A stretch of DNA of 64,000 nucleotides from Alistipes senegalensis (GCA_023665825.1 JAMPDE010000001.1:1012355-1076354); one strand, 5' to 3'. Positions 42,521 to 50,412 are shown, numbered from the stretch's first letter. Numbers and translations are program-made. Notes: generated by a model not told the origin, from the sequence alone.

Positions 42521-44302
42521 ATGAAACGAATCAGCATATTTTTGTTCGCGGCCGCCGCGTTGTGGTGGGGCGGTTGCGAAGAGAGCTCCGATACGGACAG
42601 CGGTATTCCCGTCAGCGTCGTGGTATTGGACGCGTCGTTGAGCGGCGGCATCGTGTTGGAGGCCGGCCAGACGCAGAACATCGCGGGCAAGGTGTCGTTC
42701 CTGCCCGAAAACGCCACCGACACGGCCGAAACCTATGCGTCGTCCGACCCCGAAATCGTGTCGGTCGACGAATCGGGCCTCGTTGCCGCCCTGCAACAGG
42801 GTTCGGCGATGGTGACGGTTACCGTAGGCGGCAAGCACGCGCATTTCGAGGTCGCCGTCGAAGCGCAGAAAGTGCCCGTCGAGAGCGTGACCCTGCCCGA
42901 AGAACTGGCCAAAGGCGTTTCGCTGCAAATCGGCGCAACGCTGAACATCGCTGGGCAGGCGATTGTCGCGCCCGAAAACGCGACGGCGACCGCCGAGACC
43001 TACGCTTCGTCGGACGAAGCGGTCGCAACGGTCGGCGCGGACGGCGTTGTAACGGCCGTAGCGTTGGGTACGACGACTATTACGGTGACGGTCGACGGTC
43101 AAAGCGCATCGTTCGAGCTGACGGTGACGAAAGTTCCCGTCGCGAGCGTAACGCTGCCCGAAAATTTGGCCAAAGGCATTTCGCTGGAACCGAACCAGAC
43201 GCTGGATATCGCCGGTGCGGCGACGGTGCTGCCCGAGAATGCGACCTACAAGACGGAAACCTACGCTTCGTCCGATACGGAGGTGGCGACCGTCAGCGAC
43301 GAGGGCGTGGTAACCGCGCTCAAAGAGGGCACGGCGACCATTACCGTGACGGTCGACGGGGTCGAGGCCTCGTTCGTACTGACCGTTGCCGCCGATGTGC
43401 CGGTCGCAATCGAAAAAATCGAAATCAAGAACGGCGCGACCGATACGCAGGGTTCGGCGAGCGTGGAGCTCGGCACGAATACGACCTTCAACCTCTACGA
43501 GCACCTCGTACTCACGCCCGCGAATCAGAACGAAGGGGTGAAATACGTCGCGTACGGTTCGGAGGACATCGCTACGATCGACGAGAACGGTATCGTCACC
43601 TGCAAGGGCGTCGGCACCGTGACGTTCGTCATCCTCCCCAAGAGTAACACCGCGAACGACTTCAAGAATGCCGGAGCCAAGAAAGCCTATTTCGCCGTCA
43701 ACATCACCGACCCGCACGACTTCGACCGCACGGGGTGGACGGTTTCCGCCCGCTCCCACAATCTTCCCGGTGCTCCTGTGGGGAACAGTGATACGGCTTT
43801 GTTCGACGATACGTTCGACCCCAATGTTTTCAAGGACGTAAAAGGGTCGAATTTCGGAATGGCGACACCCGGCAAAAAATCTACCGGTTCGAATCCCGTC
43901 GATGCTACCAGCGATAACGAGAGTTGGTTCGTGGTGGATATGCAGCAGGAACAATCGGTGAATTATGTCCGCATTATGCACACATCCTGTCGGAATACGG
44001 ACAGGGTAACCCGTTTGAAAGCGTTCGCTGAAATTCTGGGCAGCAACGACGGTACCACTTTCACTTCGATTGCTACGGACGTTGTCATTCCTGATTTGGA
44101 ACATGCGACTGGAATCGACCCCAACGATGGCGGTTCGCGAGCGCTCGACAAATCGCGCACCTGCTCGAATGTAAAATTTACGAAATCGAGTTACCGCTAT
44201 GTGAAGTTTGTAGTCGATAAGAGCCAAGCTACTAAAACAGACGGTGTAGGCGGCGGAACTACGTTCCAAATCGCCGAACTCTATCTCGGTCTGGACGAAT
44301 AA
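42521..44302 (+). CDS. Surface glycan-binding lipoprotein with tandem Big_2-like repeats and C-terminal F5/8C-like domain
   Basis: A lipoprotein of about 593 residues (MKRISIFLFAAAALWWGGC, then acidic EESSDTDSG). Residues about 30-290 are three tandem Ig-like units of about 86 residues sharing PENAT...ETYASSD...V...G.VTA...G...ITVTVDG; a fourth, diverged unit follows to about 392. The C-terminal 200 residues (FDRTGWTVSARSHN...YRYVKFVVDKSQ...IAELYLG) resemble discoidin/F5-8 type C carbohydrate-binding domains. Its place after SusCD suggests the surface glycan-binding protein, with the repeats as a stalk. Two in-frame ATGs six bases apart are possible starts. Confidence 0.8.
   Translation: MKRISIFLFAAAALWWGGCEESSDTDSGIPVSVVVLDASLSGGIVLEAGQTQNIAGKVSFLPENATDTAETYASSDPEIVSVDESGLVAALQQGSAMVTVTVGGKHAHFEVAVEAQKVPVESVTLPEELAKGVSLQIGATLNIAGQAIVAPENATATAETYASSDEAVATVGADGVVTAVALGTTTITVTVDGQSASFELTVTKVPVASVTLPENLAKGISLEPNQTLDIAGAATVLPENATYKTETYASSDTEVATVSDEGVVTALKEGTATITVTVDGVEASFVLTVAADVPVAIEKIEIKNGATDTQGSASVELGTNTTFNLYEHLVLTPANQNEGVKYVAYGSEDIATIDENGIVTCKGVGTVTFVILPKSNTANDFKNAGAKKAYFAVNITDPHDFDRTGWTVSARSHNLPGAPVGNSDTALFDDTFDPNVFKDVKGSNFGMATPGKKSTGSNPVDATSDNESWFVVDMQQEQSVNYVRIMHTSCRNTDRVTRLKAFAEILGSNDGTTFTSIATDVVIPDLEHATGIDPNDGGSRALDKSRTCSNVKFTKSSYRYVKFVVDKSQATKTDGVGGGTTFQIAELYLGLDE
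42614..43396 (+). repeat. Tandem Ig-like coding repeat (three units)
   Basis: Three direct repeats of about 258 bp encode the Big_2-like units of the surface lipoprotein. The protein blocks AETYASSD/TETYASSD, GVVTA and TITVTVDG recur at equal spacing. Units 2 and 3 are most alike. Confidence 0.75.
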
Positions 44303-44314
44303 CGAAAAAAACAG

Positions 44315-45502
44315 ATGAAAACCATGAAAAAACAGATAGTCTGTCTGTTCGCGGCGGCGGCCCTGCTGGGCGTCGGATGCGACGATAAAATACCCGAAAT
44401 CGGCACGATGGACGTGCCCGCTACGGGCATTGTGCTGGACGAAGAACTGCGCGAAGGCGTACTGCTCGAAGTGGGCCAGACGCTGGATGTCTCGTGGCGC
44501 GTGACGGTCGAACCCGCCGACGCGACCGATCTGGCCGAAATGTTCTACTCGTCGAACGTCGAGGTGGCGACCGTCAGCCCCAAAGGGCTCGTGACCGCCC
44601 ATCGGTCCGGCATCACGATGATTTCGATTTACGTGGCCGGCTACGAGGCCTACTTCCCCGTGCGGGTCGTCGACCAAGTGCCCGTCGACATCGAATCCCT
44701 CGCGTTCGCCGAGCCGACGATGGAGTGTTACGCCGGAGTGGGGTATACGCTCTACGTCTCGACCCAGCCGCTCGACCAGAACGAAGGGGTGATTTATACC
44801 TCGTCCGACCCGTCGGTTGCGACGGTCGATGCCGAAACCGGCCGCATGAAGTGCCTTGCAGTCGGCGAAGCGACCATTACGGCCGCCGCGAAGAATCATC
44901 CCCAAATCACGGCGACGATGACCGTCACGGTGACCGAGTTCTTCGGCGACTGGGACCGCAAAAACTGGCGGATGAAGTTCTCGCACGGCTACAAGACCGA
45001 TGCTTCGATCGGAAGCAGCGAGACCGCCGCTATCGACGGCAACGAGGATACGACCTTGTCGATGGATCGTCCGGGACGTGTTTCCAGCATTCCGGCCGAC
45101 GCCGAAATCTGGTTCCAGATCGATCGCGGCAACGACGATCCGGGTATGGTCGATTACCTGCGTATCCGTCACCGTCCGAGAGGCAACAACAACGAGAACA
45201 TCTTGGTGCGCTGGTTCGGGTTCAACCGCATCGAGGGCAGCCGCGACGGCGAACACTTCGAGGTGCTGGCCGAACGCGTGGCGCTGACCCCCGACCCCAA
45301 TGTGTACGGCAATCTGCTGACGGACAACGTTGCGATTCCCGAGAACGATTATCGCTACCTGCGCTTCATCGGCTGGAACGATGTCAGCACCGTAACGCCT
45401 TTCTTGGGATTCTACTGCGCGCGCGGTACGGCCAATGGCGGAATCAATCCGGGCGGAACCATTCAGATCAACGAATTCTATCTCGGCCGGACGAAGAAAT
45501 AG
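44315..45502 (+). CDS. Second surface lipoprotein with Big_2-like domains and F5/8C-like C-terminus
   Basis: A 395-residue lipoprotein (lipobox LLGVGC, then DDKIPEIG). Two Big_2-like units (about 30-120 and 125-210, with SSNVEVATVSPKGLVTA and SSDPSVATVDAETG) precede a C-terminal discoidin-like domain of about 180 residues (WDRKNWRMKFSHG...YRYLRFIGWND...IQINEFYLG). It is clearly related to the preceding gene but has fewer repeats. It is likely a further surface glycan-binding protein or SusCD accessory, 12 bp downstream of its paralogue. Confidence 0.75.
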   Translation: MKTMKKQIVCLFAAAALLGVGCDDKIPEIGTMDVPATGIVLDEELREGVLLEVGQTLDVSWRVTVEPADATDLAEMFYSSNVEVATVSPKGLVTAHRSGITMISIYVAGYEAYFPVRVVDQVPVDIESLAFAEPTMECYAGVGYTLYVSTQPLDQNEGVIYTSSDPSVATVDAETGRMKCLAVGEATITAAAKNHPQITATMTVTVTEFFGDWDRKNWRMKFSHGYKTDASIGSSETAAIDGNEDTTLSMDRPGRVSSIPADAEIWFQIDRGNDDPGMVDYLRIRHRPRGNNNENILVRWFGFNRIEGSRDGEHFEVLAERVALTPDPNVYGNLLTDNVAIPENDYRYLRFIGWNDVSTVTPFLGFYCARGTANGGINPGGTIQINEFYLGRTKK

Positions 45503-45525
45503 ATTCGGCCCGGCAATCGTGAACG

Positions 45526-45564
45526 GAAAGGCTCGAAGAGGGGTTCTTCGGGCCTTTCGTTCTC
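45526..45564 (+). terminator. Hairpin before the GH115 gene (partial terminator?)
   Basis: Stem GAAAGGCTCGAAGA pairs with TCTTCGGGCCTTTC around GGGGT, followed by a weak T-rich stretch GTTCTC. It could reduce readthrough from the susCD part into GH115, or protect upstream RNA. Confidence 0.45.
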
Positions 45565-45584
45565 GGTCGGAAACAAGGACGATT

Positions 45585-48539
45585 ATGCGAAAAAGTATCT
45601 TTTTTGGGATTTTGCTGTGCTTGCAGGTCGGCGTATCGCAGGCGCAGATAACGCTGGCGGACGGGTCTGCCGGCAAGCGGAACTTTCCGCTGGTGTCGAA
45701 CGCGGGGCGTGCGGCCGTCTGCTACGACCCGAACGATGCCGCTGTCGTGAAGACCGCCGCCGAACTCTTCGCGGCCGACGTGGCGCGGGTGACGGGCAAC
45801 GAATTGCCGGTTGCCGCCGGAACGGATGCGGTCGGAAAAACGCGCTATGCCGTGATTGTCGGGACGGTGGGGCAGAACCGCTGGATCGACGAACTGGCGG
45901 CGGCGAAGAAAATCGACGTCGCGGACATCGCGGGCGCGTGGGAACGCTATGCCGTGCGGCTGGTCGACAATCCGGGACACGGCGTGAAACGCGCGCTGGT
46001 CATTGCCGGAAGCGACCGGCGCGGCGCGGCCTACGGGCTGATGGCGTTGTCGCGCACTATCGGGGTCAATGCGTGGTACTGGTGGCTCGATGCGCCGGTG
46101 GCGCACCGCGACCGGCTGGTGCTGCGGGTCGACGACCACGCGTCGAAAACGCCGTCGGTCAAGTATCGCGGGGTGTTCATCAATGACGAGGACTGGGGGC
46201 TGCTCCGCTGGGCGAAGCACAATTTCGAGAAGGAGCGGGGCAATATCGGCCCCAAGACCTACGCGAAGGTGTGCGAACTGCTCCTGCGCTTGCAGGCCAA
46301 CTATCTGGCGCCGGCGATGCACGAAGCCTCGACCGCCTTTTACAAGATTCCCGAGAACATGGAAGTGGCCGACCGCTACGGAATCGTGGTCGGCTCGTCG
46401 CACTGCGAACCACTGCTGTTGAACACGGCCAGCGAGTGGGACTCGAAGAAGACGGGCGAATGGGACTACAACCGCAACCGTGCCCGCATCGACAGCGTGC
46501 TGGCCGAACGCGTGCGGACGGCGGGCGTTTACGAAAACGTCTACACGCTGGCCCTGCGCGGCCTGCACGACAAGGCGATGGCGGGCGACGACGACCTGAC
46601 GGCGCGGCGGGCCACGATGCAGGAGGCATTGCTGAACCAGCGGGGGATTTTGTCCGACGTGCTGGGCAAACCGGCCGACGAGATTCCGCAGGCCTTTACG
46701 CCCTACAAGGAGGTGCTCGACGTCTACAATCGGGGGCTGCAGCTGCCCGACGACGTGACGATCGTCTGGCCCGACGACAACTACGGCTACATGAAGCGGT
46801 TGAGCAATCCCGAAGAGCAGAAACGTTCGGGACGGTCGGGCGTCTACTACCACTCGTCGTATTTGGGCCGTCCGCACGACTACCTGTGGATGAACACCAC
46901 CTCGCCGACGCTGATGTACGAGGAGCTGCGCAAGGCCTACGACATGACGGCCGACCGCGTGTGGCTGCTCAATTCGGGCGACATCAAGTCGTGCGAATTC
47001 GCGGTCGATTTCTTTCTGGCGATGGCCCGCGACATCGACGCGTTCGATTTCGAGCGGGCGGCGGACTACCGCGCCGAATGGATGAGCGAAATGCTCGGCA
47101 AGGAGTATTTCGAGGAGCTGCGCGGGATTTCCGACGGGTTCTATCATCTGGCGTTCGTCCGCAAACCCGAGTTCATGGGCTGGGGCTATCAGTGGGCCAC
47201 CGACAAACACGGACGCGAACGCCGCACGGATACCGATTTCTCGTTCGCGAACTACCGCGAAGCCGATCGCCGGCTGGCCGACTACGAGGCGATCGCCCGT
47301 CGTGCGGCCGGCCTGCTGGAACGGGTGCCCGAAGCGAGCAAGGCGTGCTGCTATCAGGTGCTGTACTATCCGGTGAAAGCCTGCGAACTGCTCAACCGAA
47401 TGGTACTGTATGGGCAGAAAAACCGGCTCTATGCCACGCAGCAGCGTGCGGCGACCGATTCGCTGGCGGCGGCGTGCCGGCAGTGCTATGACAGCCTGCA
47501 AGTGATTACGGCGGGCTACAACTCGCTGTGCGGCGGTAAATGGAACCACATCATGACGATGAAACAGGGTTTCGCAGCCTCGTATTTCGAGCTGCCCGAC
47601 CTGCGCGAAGCCGAACTGGCGTCGCAGCCCGAACTGGAAGTCAAGGCCGAAGGCGAGGACGTGATGCGGGGCATGCGGAGTTTCCATGCGCTGCCGGCGT
47701 TCGACAAGTTCGTGCGCGGGTCGCACTACGTGGACATTTACAACAAGGGCTGCGGCACGCTGCAATGGACGCTCCGGCCGAGCCACGAATGGATTATCGC
47801 GGACCGCCGTGCGGGCGCGACGCAGACCGAAGACCGCGTCGAAGTGTCGGTCGACTGGGCACGGGTACCGGTCGGCGACGAAGTGCAGGGCACGCTGACC
47901 ATCGAAGATGCGGCGGGCAACAGCCGGCAGGTGCTCGTGTCGGTGTTCAACCCGGTTTCGCCGACGCTCGACGAAGTGCGGGGGCTCTACGTCCAGCACA
48001 ACGGCTGCATCTCGATCGACGCGGCGGGCTATCACCGGAAACGGGAGAACGACGCCATCCGAATCCGCACGGTGCGGAATCTCGGGGTGGAGAACGCGGC
48101 GATTCAGCTGGGCGACCCGATTGCGCCGAAACAGAACACGCGGCGGCGGAATCCGGTGGAGGTGGCCTATGACTTTTACACGTTCGAGCAGGGTTCGGTC
48201 GATGTCTATACCTATGTGCTGCCGACCTTCGTCCCTTGCTCGGATAGGGGCTACGCCGGCCACGAGGCGACGAACCTCGAAACGCAGTATGGCGTGTGCA
48301 TCGACGAAGGCCCGGTGATGAACCCGTCGACCTCGTCGGTCGAATACGCGCAGATATGGTACGAAAGCGTGCTGCGGAACTGCCGGGTCAACAAAACGAC
48401 GCTGCACATCGACCGGCCGGGAAAACACATGCTGCGCATCCTGTGCGGCGATGCCGGAACGGTAGTTCAGAAGATCGTATTGGATTTCGGGGGCATGAAA
48501 CGTTCCTATCAGGGCCCGCCGCCCTCGCGGGTCGAGTAA
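45585..48539 (+). CDS. GH115 alpha-glucuronidase
   Basis: A 984-residue enzyme with signal peptide (MRKSIFFGILLCLQVGVSQAQ), likely periplasmic. GH115 landmarks: VKYRGVFINDEDWGLLRWAK (about 195-215), LLRLQANYLAPAMHE, VWPDDNYGYMKRLSNPEEQ (about 395), GVYYHSSYLGRPHDYLWMNTTSPT and VWLLNSGDIKSCEFAVDFFL. GH115 enzymes remove glucuronic or 4-O-methyl-glucuronic acid side chains from xylan and act on arabinogalactan-type glycans. The C-terminal 250 residues are beta-rich and help form the dimer in characterised members. It is the last gene of the operon. The ATG at 45585 is chosen because it starts the signal peptide. Confidence 0.92.
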   Translation: MRKSIFFGILLCLQVGVSQAQITLADGSAGKRNFPLVSNAGRAAVCYDPNDAAVVKTAAELFAADVARVTGNELPVAAGTDAVGKTRYAVIVGTVGQNRWIDELAAAKKIDVADIAGAWERYAVRLVDNPGHGVKRALVIAGSDRRGAAYGLMALSRTIGVNAWYWWLDAPVAHRDRLVLRVDDHASKTPSVKYRGVFINDEDWGLLRWAKHNFEKERGNIGPKTYAKVCELLLRLQANYLAPAMHEASTAFYKIPENMEVADRYGIVVGSSHCEPLLLNTASEWDSKKTGEWDYNRNRARIDSVLAERVRTAGVYENVYTLALRGLHDKAMAGDDDLTARRATMQEALLNQRGILSDVLGKPADEIPQAFTPYKEVLDVYNRGLQLPDDVTIVWPDDNYGYMKRLSNPEEQKRSGRSGVYYHSSYLGRPHDYLWMNTTSPTLMYEELRKAYDMTADRVWLLNSGDIKSCEFAVDFFLAMARDIDAFDFERAADYRAEWMSEMLGKEYFEELRGISDGFYHLAFVRKPEFMGWGYQWATDKHGRERRTDTDFSFANYREADRRLADYEAIARRAAGLLERVPEASKACCYQVLYYPVKACELLNRMVLYGQKNRLYATQQRAATDSLAAACRQCYDSLQVITAGYNSLCGGKWNHIMTMKQGFAASYFELPDLREAELASQPELEVKAEGEDVMRGMRSFHALPAFDKFVRGSHYVDIYNKGCGTLQWTLRPSHEWIIADRRAGATQTEDRVEVSVDWARVPVGDEVQGTLTIEDAAGNSRQVLVSVFNPVSPTLDEVRGLYVQHNGCISIDAAGYHRKRENDAIRIRTVRNLGVENAAIQLGDPIAPKQNTRRRNPVEVAYDFYTFEQGSVDVYTYVLPTFVPCSDRGYAGHEATNLETQYGVCIDEGPVMNPSTSSVEYAQIWYESVLRNCRVNKTTLHIDRPGKHMLRILCGDAGTVVQKIVLDFGGMKRSYQGPPPSRVE

Positions 48540-48543
48540 TCGA

Positions 48544-48577
48544 AAAGTCGCTCGGGATTGTCCCGGGCGACTTTTTT
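48544..48577 (+). terminator. Terminator of the glycan operon
   Basis: Stem AAGTCGCTCGGGA pairs with TCCCGGGCGACTT around TTG, followed by TTTTTT. Confidence 0.85.
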
Positions 48578-48605
48578 ATGCGGCGAGTGTGCAACGGAAT
48601 CAAAA

Positions 48606-48637
48606 TTGTGAATTTTGAATTATTTTTCGTATCTTTG
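48606..48637 (+). promoter_or_regulatory. Promoter of the 6S-like RNA
   Basis: -33 TTG (48606-48608), a 21-bp spacer and -7 TATCTTTG (48630-48637). The -33 region lies in an AATTGTGAATTTTGAATT block that also occurs beside family-A repeats. Confidence 0.65.
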
Positions 48638-48642
48638 TCCCC

Positions 48643-48818
48643 GACATATTGAAAGCGCATCGGCTTTTCTTCTACAATCGAAACTTAGACACTTTTGACG
48701 GTAAGAAGAATTTAAGTTGATGCTCGCGCCGTTTTTAGGCGTGGGCATTTCTTCAATCTTCTTACTGGGCAGTCTAAGGCCTCGATTGTGGGTTGAGTGA
48801 TTTGCCCGCTTTTTTTAT
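48643..48818 (+). ncRNA. ssrS: 6S-like RNA (Bacteroidales-1 type), candidate
   Basis: About 175 nt with its own promoter and a T-run end (CCCGCTTTTTTT). It folds into one long interrupted rod: closing AAAGCG/CGCTTT, CTACAATCGA with TCGATTGTGG, CTTAGAC with GTCTAAG, GTAAGAAGA with TCTTCTTAC, and apical ATGCTCGCGCC with GGCGTGGGCAT. A rod with an open centre is the hallmark of 6S RNA, which mimics an open promoter and binds housekeeping RNA polymerase. The family name is inferred from this fold. The span encodes no protein. Confidence 0.65.
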
Positions 48819-48885
48819 GTCCGGGTGCGACTACGACCGTCGGAAATGCAGAAACCAGCGGTCGCGCGAATAAATAAATAAAAAA

Positions 48886-49000
48886 GCGGGTCGAGCCTGC
48901 CGGAGAACCACCTCTTACGTTTCGGTCATTCTGATTAGTATCCTAATGCCTCGAACTTCGCCTGAATGATCGTCTCGGTTCCCGGCCGGTTTCGGCCCGC
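48886..49000 (-). ncRNA. Structured RNA-like element of unknown type
   Basis: 115 nt closed by GCGGG/CCCGC, then GCCGG/CCGGC and GAACC/GGTTC, an asymmetric internal loop, GGTCATTC/GAATGATC, and two small apical hairpins (ATTAGTATCCTAAT and CGAACTTCG), that is, a three-way junction. On the minus strand it ends in CGACCCGCTTTTTTATTT, a terminator-like tail, so that strand is preferred. No promoter is seen; it may be the 3' end of the repressor transcript. Confidence 0.5.
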
Positions 49001-49009
49001 TTCTTATTT

Positions 49010-49082
49010 CGGTCAGTGCGCTTTCTAATCTTCTGAAACCCGTTGACTGCCCGTAGCCCTTAAATCGGCTTTCTTAAAGCCG
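49010..49082 (-). repeat. Family-A repeat after the repressor gene
   Basis: Minus-strand hairpin CGGCTTTAAGAAAGCCG (49082-49066) abuts the stop codon, then ATTTAAGGGCTACGGGC and a tail ending AAAGCGCACTGACC. Confidence 0.85.
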
Positions 49083-49754
49083 TTAGCGGATCGAGTTCAT
49101 GCGGATGCTGGCCTTGACCAGAGCCAACGCACGGATACGCGAAATCTCGACCTCCTTGTCGGCGTGGTGCGGGTTCTGGCTCACCAGCTTGACGTAGCCC
49201 TCCCGATCCGATTTTTGCAGGTATTTCACCGTGACGTACTCCTCGCCGTCGAGGTCGATCGACAGCAGGTACATATCCCCCCAGAAAATATCCTCCATGT
49301 CGCGCAGCTGCTTGTATAGCACGATGTCGCCGCTTTTGAGCAGCGGATACATCGAGTCTCCCACGATGTAAATCGCCCCGTCGCACTTCGGGAGATTGGG
49401 TATGTGGATGAAATTGACCGGTTTGGCGTGCGCTTGGTCGGCGAACAGCGGCACCAGACCCGCCGTCCCCTCGATGGAGTAGAGCGGGACGCTTTGCAGG
49501 GGCAGCGAATTGTCCGTGCGGTGCATGTAGGCCGTCAGGTCGGGTTCGGCATTGAACATCTCGCCGCATCCCGTTTCGAGCCATTCGGGATTGACGTTCA
49601 ATTCCTGAACCAGAATGTTCCGGTTGCGGGCCGATAGCCTCGCCTTGCCCGTTTCGATCATCGACAGGGCTGCTTTGCCGATTCCAAGATGCTGTGCCAG
49701 TTGTTCTTGGGTCATGCCGAGCTGTTTCCGTATCAGTTTTACCCGTTCGTTCAT
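49083..49754 (-). CDS. CI/LexA-like repressor (XRE HTH plus S24 peptidase domain)
   Basis: A 223-residue phage-type regulator. Residues 4-60 are a Cro/CI helix-turn-helix (LGMTQEQLAQHLGIGKAALSMIETG). Residues about 85-215 are an S24 self-cleavage domain with catalytic Ser in GDSMYPLLKSGD (about 136) and general-base Lys in VTVKYLQ (about 177). Such repressors hold prophage or stress genes off and cleave themselves with RecA help. It is divergent from the 95-residue gene, with palindromic TTCAAT sites between. A family-A hairpin starts directly after its stop. Confidence 0.88.
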   Translation of the reverse strand: MNERVKLIRKQLGMTQEQLAQHLGIGKAALSMIETGKARLSARNRNILVQELNVNPEWLETGCGEMFNAEPDLTAYMHRTDNSLPLQSVPLYSIEGTAGLVPLFADQAHAKPVNFIHIPNLPKCDGAIYIVGDSMYPLLKSGDIVLYKQLRDMEDIFWGDMYLLSIDLDGEEYVTVKYLQKSDREGYVKLVSQNPHHADKEVEISRIRALALVKASIRMNSIR

Positions 49755-49762
49755 GGAATGCG

Positions 49763-49829
49763 ATTGAAAAATTTTATAAAAGAAAGTTCAATAGAAAAGG
49801 ATAAAATTCAATTATTGAATATATCTTTG
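49763..49829. promoter_or_regulatory. Operator region between repressor and 95-residue gene
   Basis: A 15-bp palindrome ATTCAATTATTGAAT (49806-49820) sits directly before the plus-strand -7 box TATCTTTG (49822-49829). Single half-sites TTCAAT (49786-49791) and ATTGAA (49763-49768) lie nearer the repressor start. This spacing fits repression and autoregulation by the S24 repressor. Confidence 0.55.
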
Positions 49830-49881
49830 TTGCTGCAAAGTTAAGAAATTTATTTCAGGCGACAAAATTTTTTATATTCCT

Positions 49882-50169
49882 ATGCTTTATTCCGTATCTC
49901 CCGCACTTTATGAAGAAACGTACTCCCGTTTGGCCGAAGCGATCGGCGGCCGGAACTATTTTTCGGGGAGCATCTCCTTTCCGTTCGAGCATGCGACATG
50001 CCGGCTGACGACGTCGGTCATCGTCTACCGTCGCACCGAATCGCTGCCCGAAGGCGACTTCGAGGTTATCCACGATCTGGTTCCCGTCTGGTGGGAGTTC
50101 CACACCGAAACCGACGAGGGTGAAGTGCCCAACGATTTTTCTTTTTCCGGCTTAAGAAGCCGGTTTTAA
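49882..50169 (+). CDS. Small hypothetical protein next to the repressor
   Basis: A 95-residue protein (MLYSVSPALYEETYSRLAEA...), not recognised. It has no signal peptide or membrane helix. The middle (CRLTTSVIVYRR, then FEVIHDLVPVWWEFHTETDEGE) suggests a small mixed alpha/beta fold. It is controlled by the operator described for 49763-49829, about 45 bp after the predicted transcript start. Its last residues (GLRSRF) and TAA stop are encoded by a family-A hairpin and T-tract, so its natural C-terminus may have been replaced when the repeat arrived. Confidence 0.65.
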   Translation: MLYSVSPALYEETYSRLAEAIGGRNYFSGSISFPFEHATCRLTTSVIVYRRTESLPEGDFEVIHDLVPVWWEFHTETDEGEVPNDFSFSGLRSRF

Positions 50170-50218
50170 TGGCTATGGAGGGCTATCGGGTTTCCACTGG
50201 TTGGAAGCGCACTGACCG
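50147..50218 (+). repeat. Family-A repeat at the end of the 95-residue gene
   Basis: Hairpin CCGGCTTAAGAAGCCGG, TTTTAATGGCTATGG and a tail ending GAAGCGCACTGACC. The stop codon at 50167-50169 lies in the T-tract. Confidence 0.85.
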
Positions 50219-50244
50219 AAAATTCATAATCACAATTCAGAATT

Positions 50245-50330
50245 ACCGGCAGCTCGAAGAGCCGCGCGGGCCGAAGCCTTCGCCCGCGAAGGCCCGCCGT
50301 TGGCGAGCACTTCGCAGCCTTCGTCCCGCT
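50245..50330. repeat. Family-B palindromic repeat
   Basis: GCCGCGCGGGCCGAAGCCTT, CGCCCGCGAAGGCCCGCCG and TTGGCGAGCACTTCGCAG form the reverse-orientation match of the copy at 16119-16210. It is again flanked by inverted family-A tails. Confidence 0.8.
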
Positions 50331-50337
50331 TCTGTGG

Positions 50338-50412
50338 GCCAGTGCGCTTCCTAACTGTCGGAAACCAAAAAACAGTCCGTAGCCTTAATAAAATTATGGA
50401 TTTTGAATTCAA
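50338..50412 (-). repeat. Family-A tail overlapping the start of terL
   Basis: On the minus strand the tail reads TTATTAAGGCTACGGACTG to AAGCGCACTGGCC (50395-50338). The following plus-strand bases, GGATTTTGAATTCAATAAGT then GCGCATCCGAC, match the spacer and start of a further inverted tail, as at 16274-16310. Confidence 0.75.

Noticed and set aside
42614..43396. Regular repeats considered as a CRISPR array
   Set aside because: The repeats are about 258 bp, in frame, and encode Ig-like domains. No 20-40-bp repeats with unique spacers were found anywhere in the window.
40589..45676. A 1695-residue minus-strand open frame opposite SusC, SusD and the surface lipoproteins
   Set aside because: It is antisense to several unmistakable genes. 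Long shadow frames are expected in GC-rich DNA with strong third-position bias; the translation has no domain and odd composition.
22304..48539. Firm assignment of the locus to xylan
   Set aside because: GH115 and GH43 suit xylan, but no GH10, GH11 or GH5-type xylanase is seen, and GH105 and GH2 suit arabinogalactan-type targets as well, so the substrate is left open.
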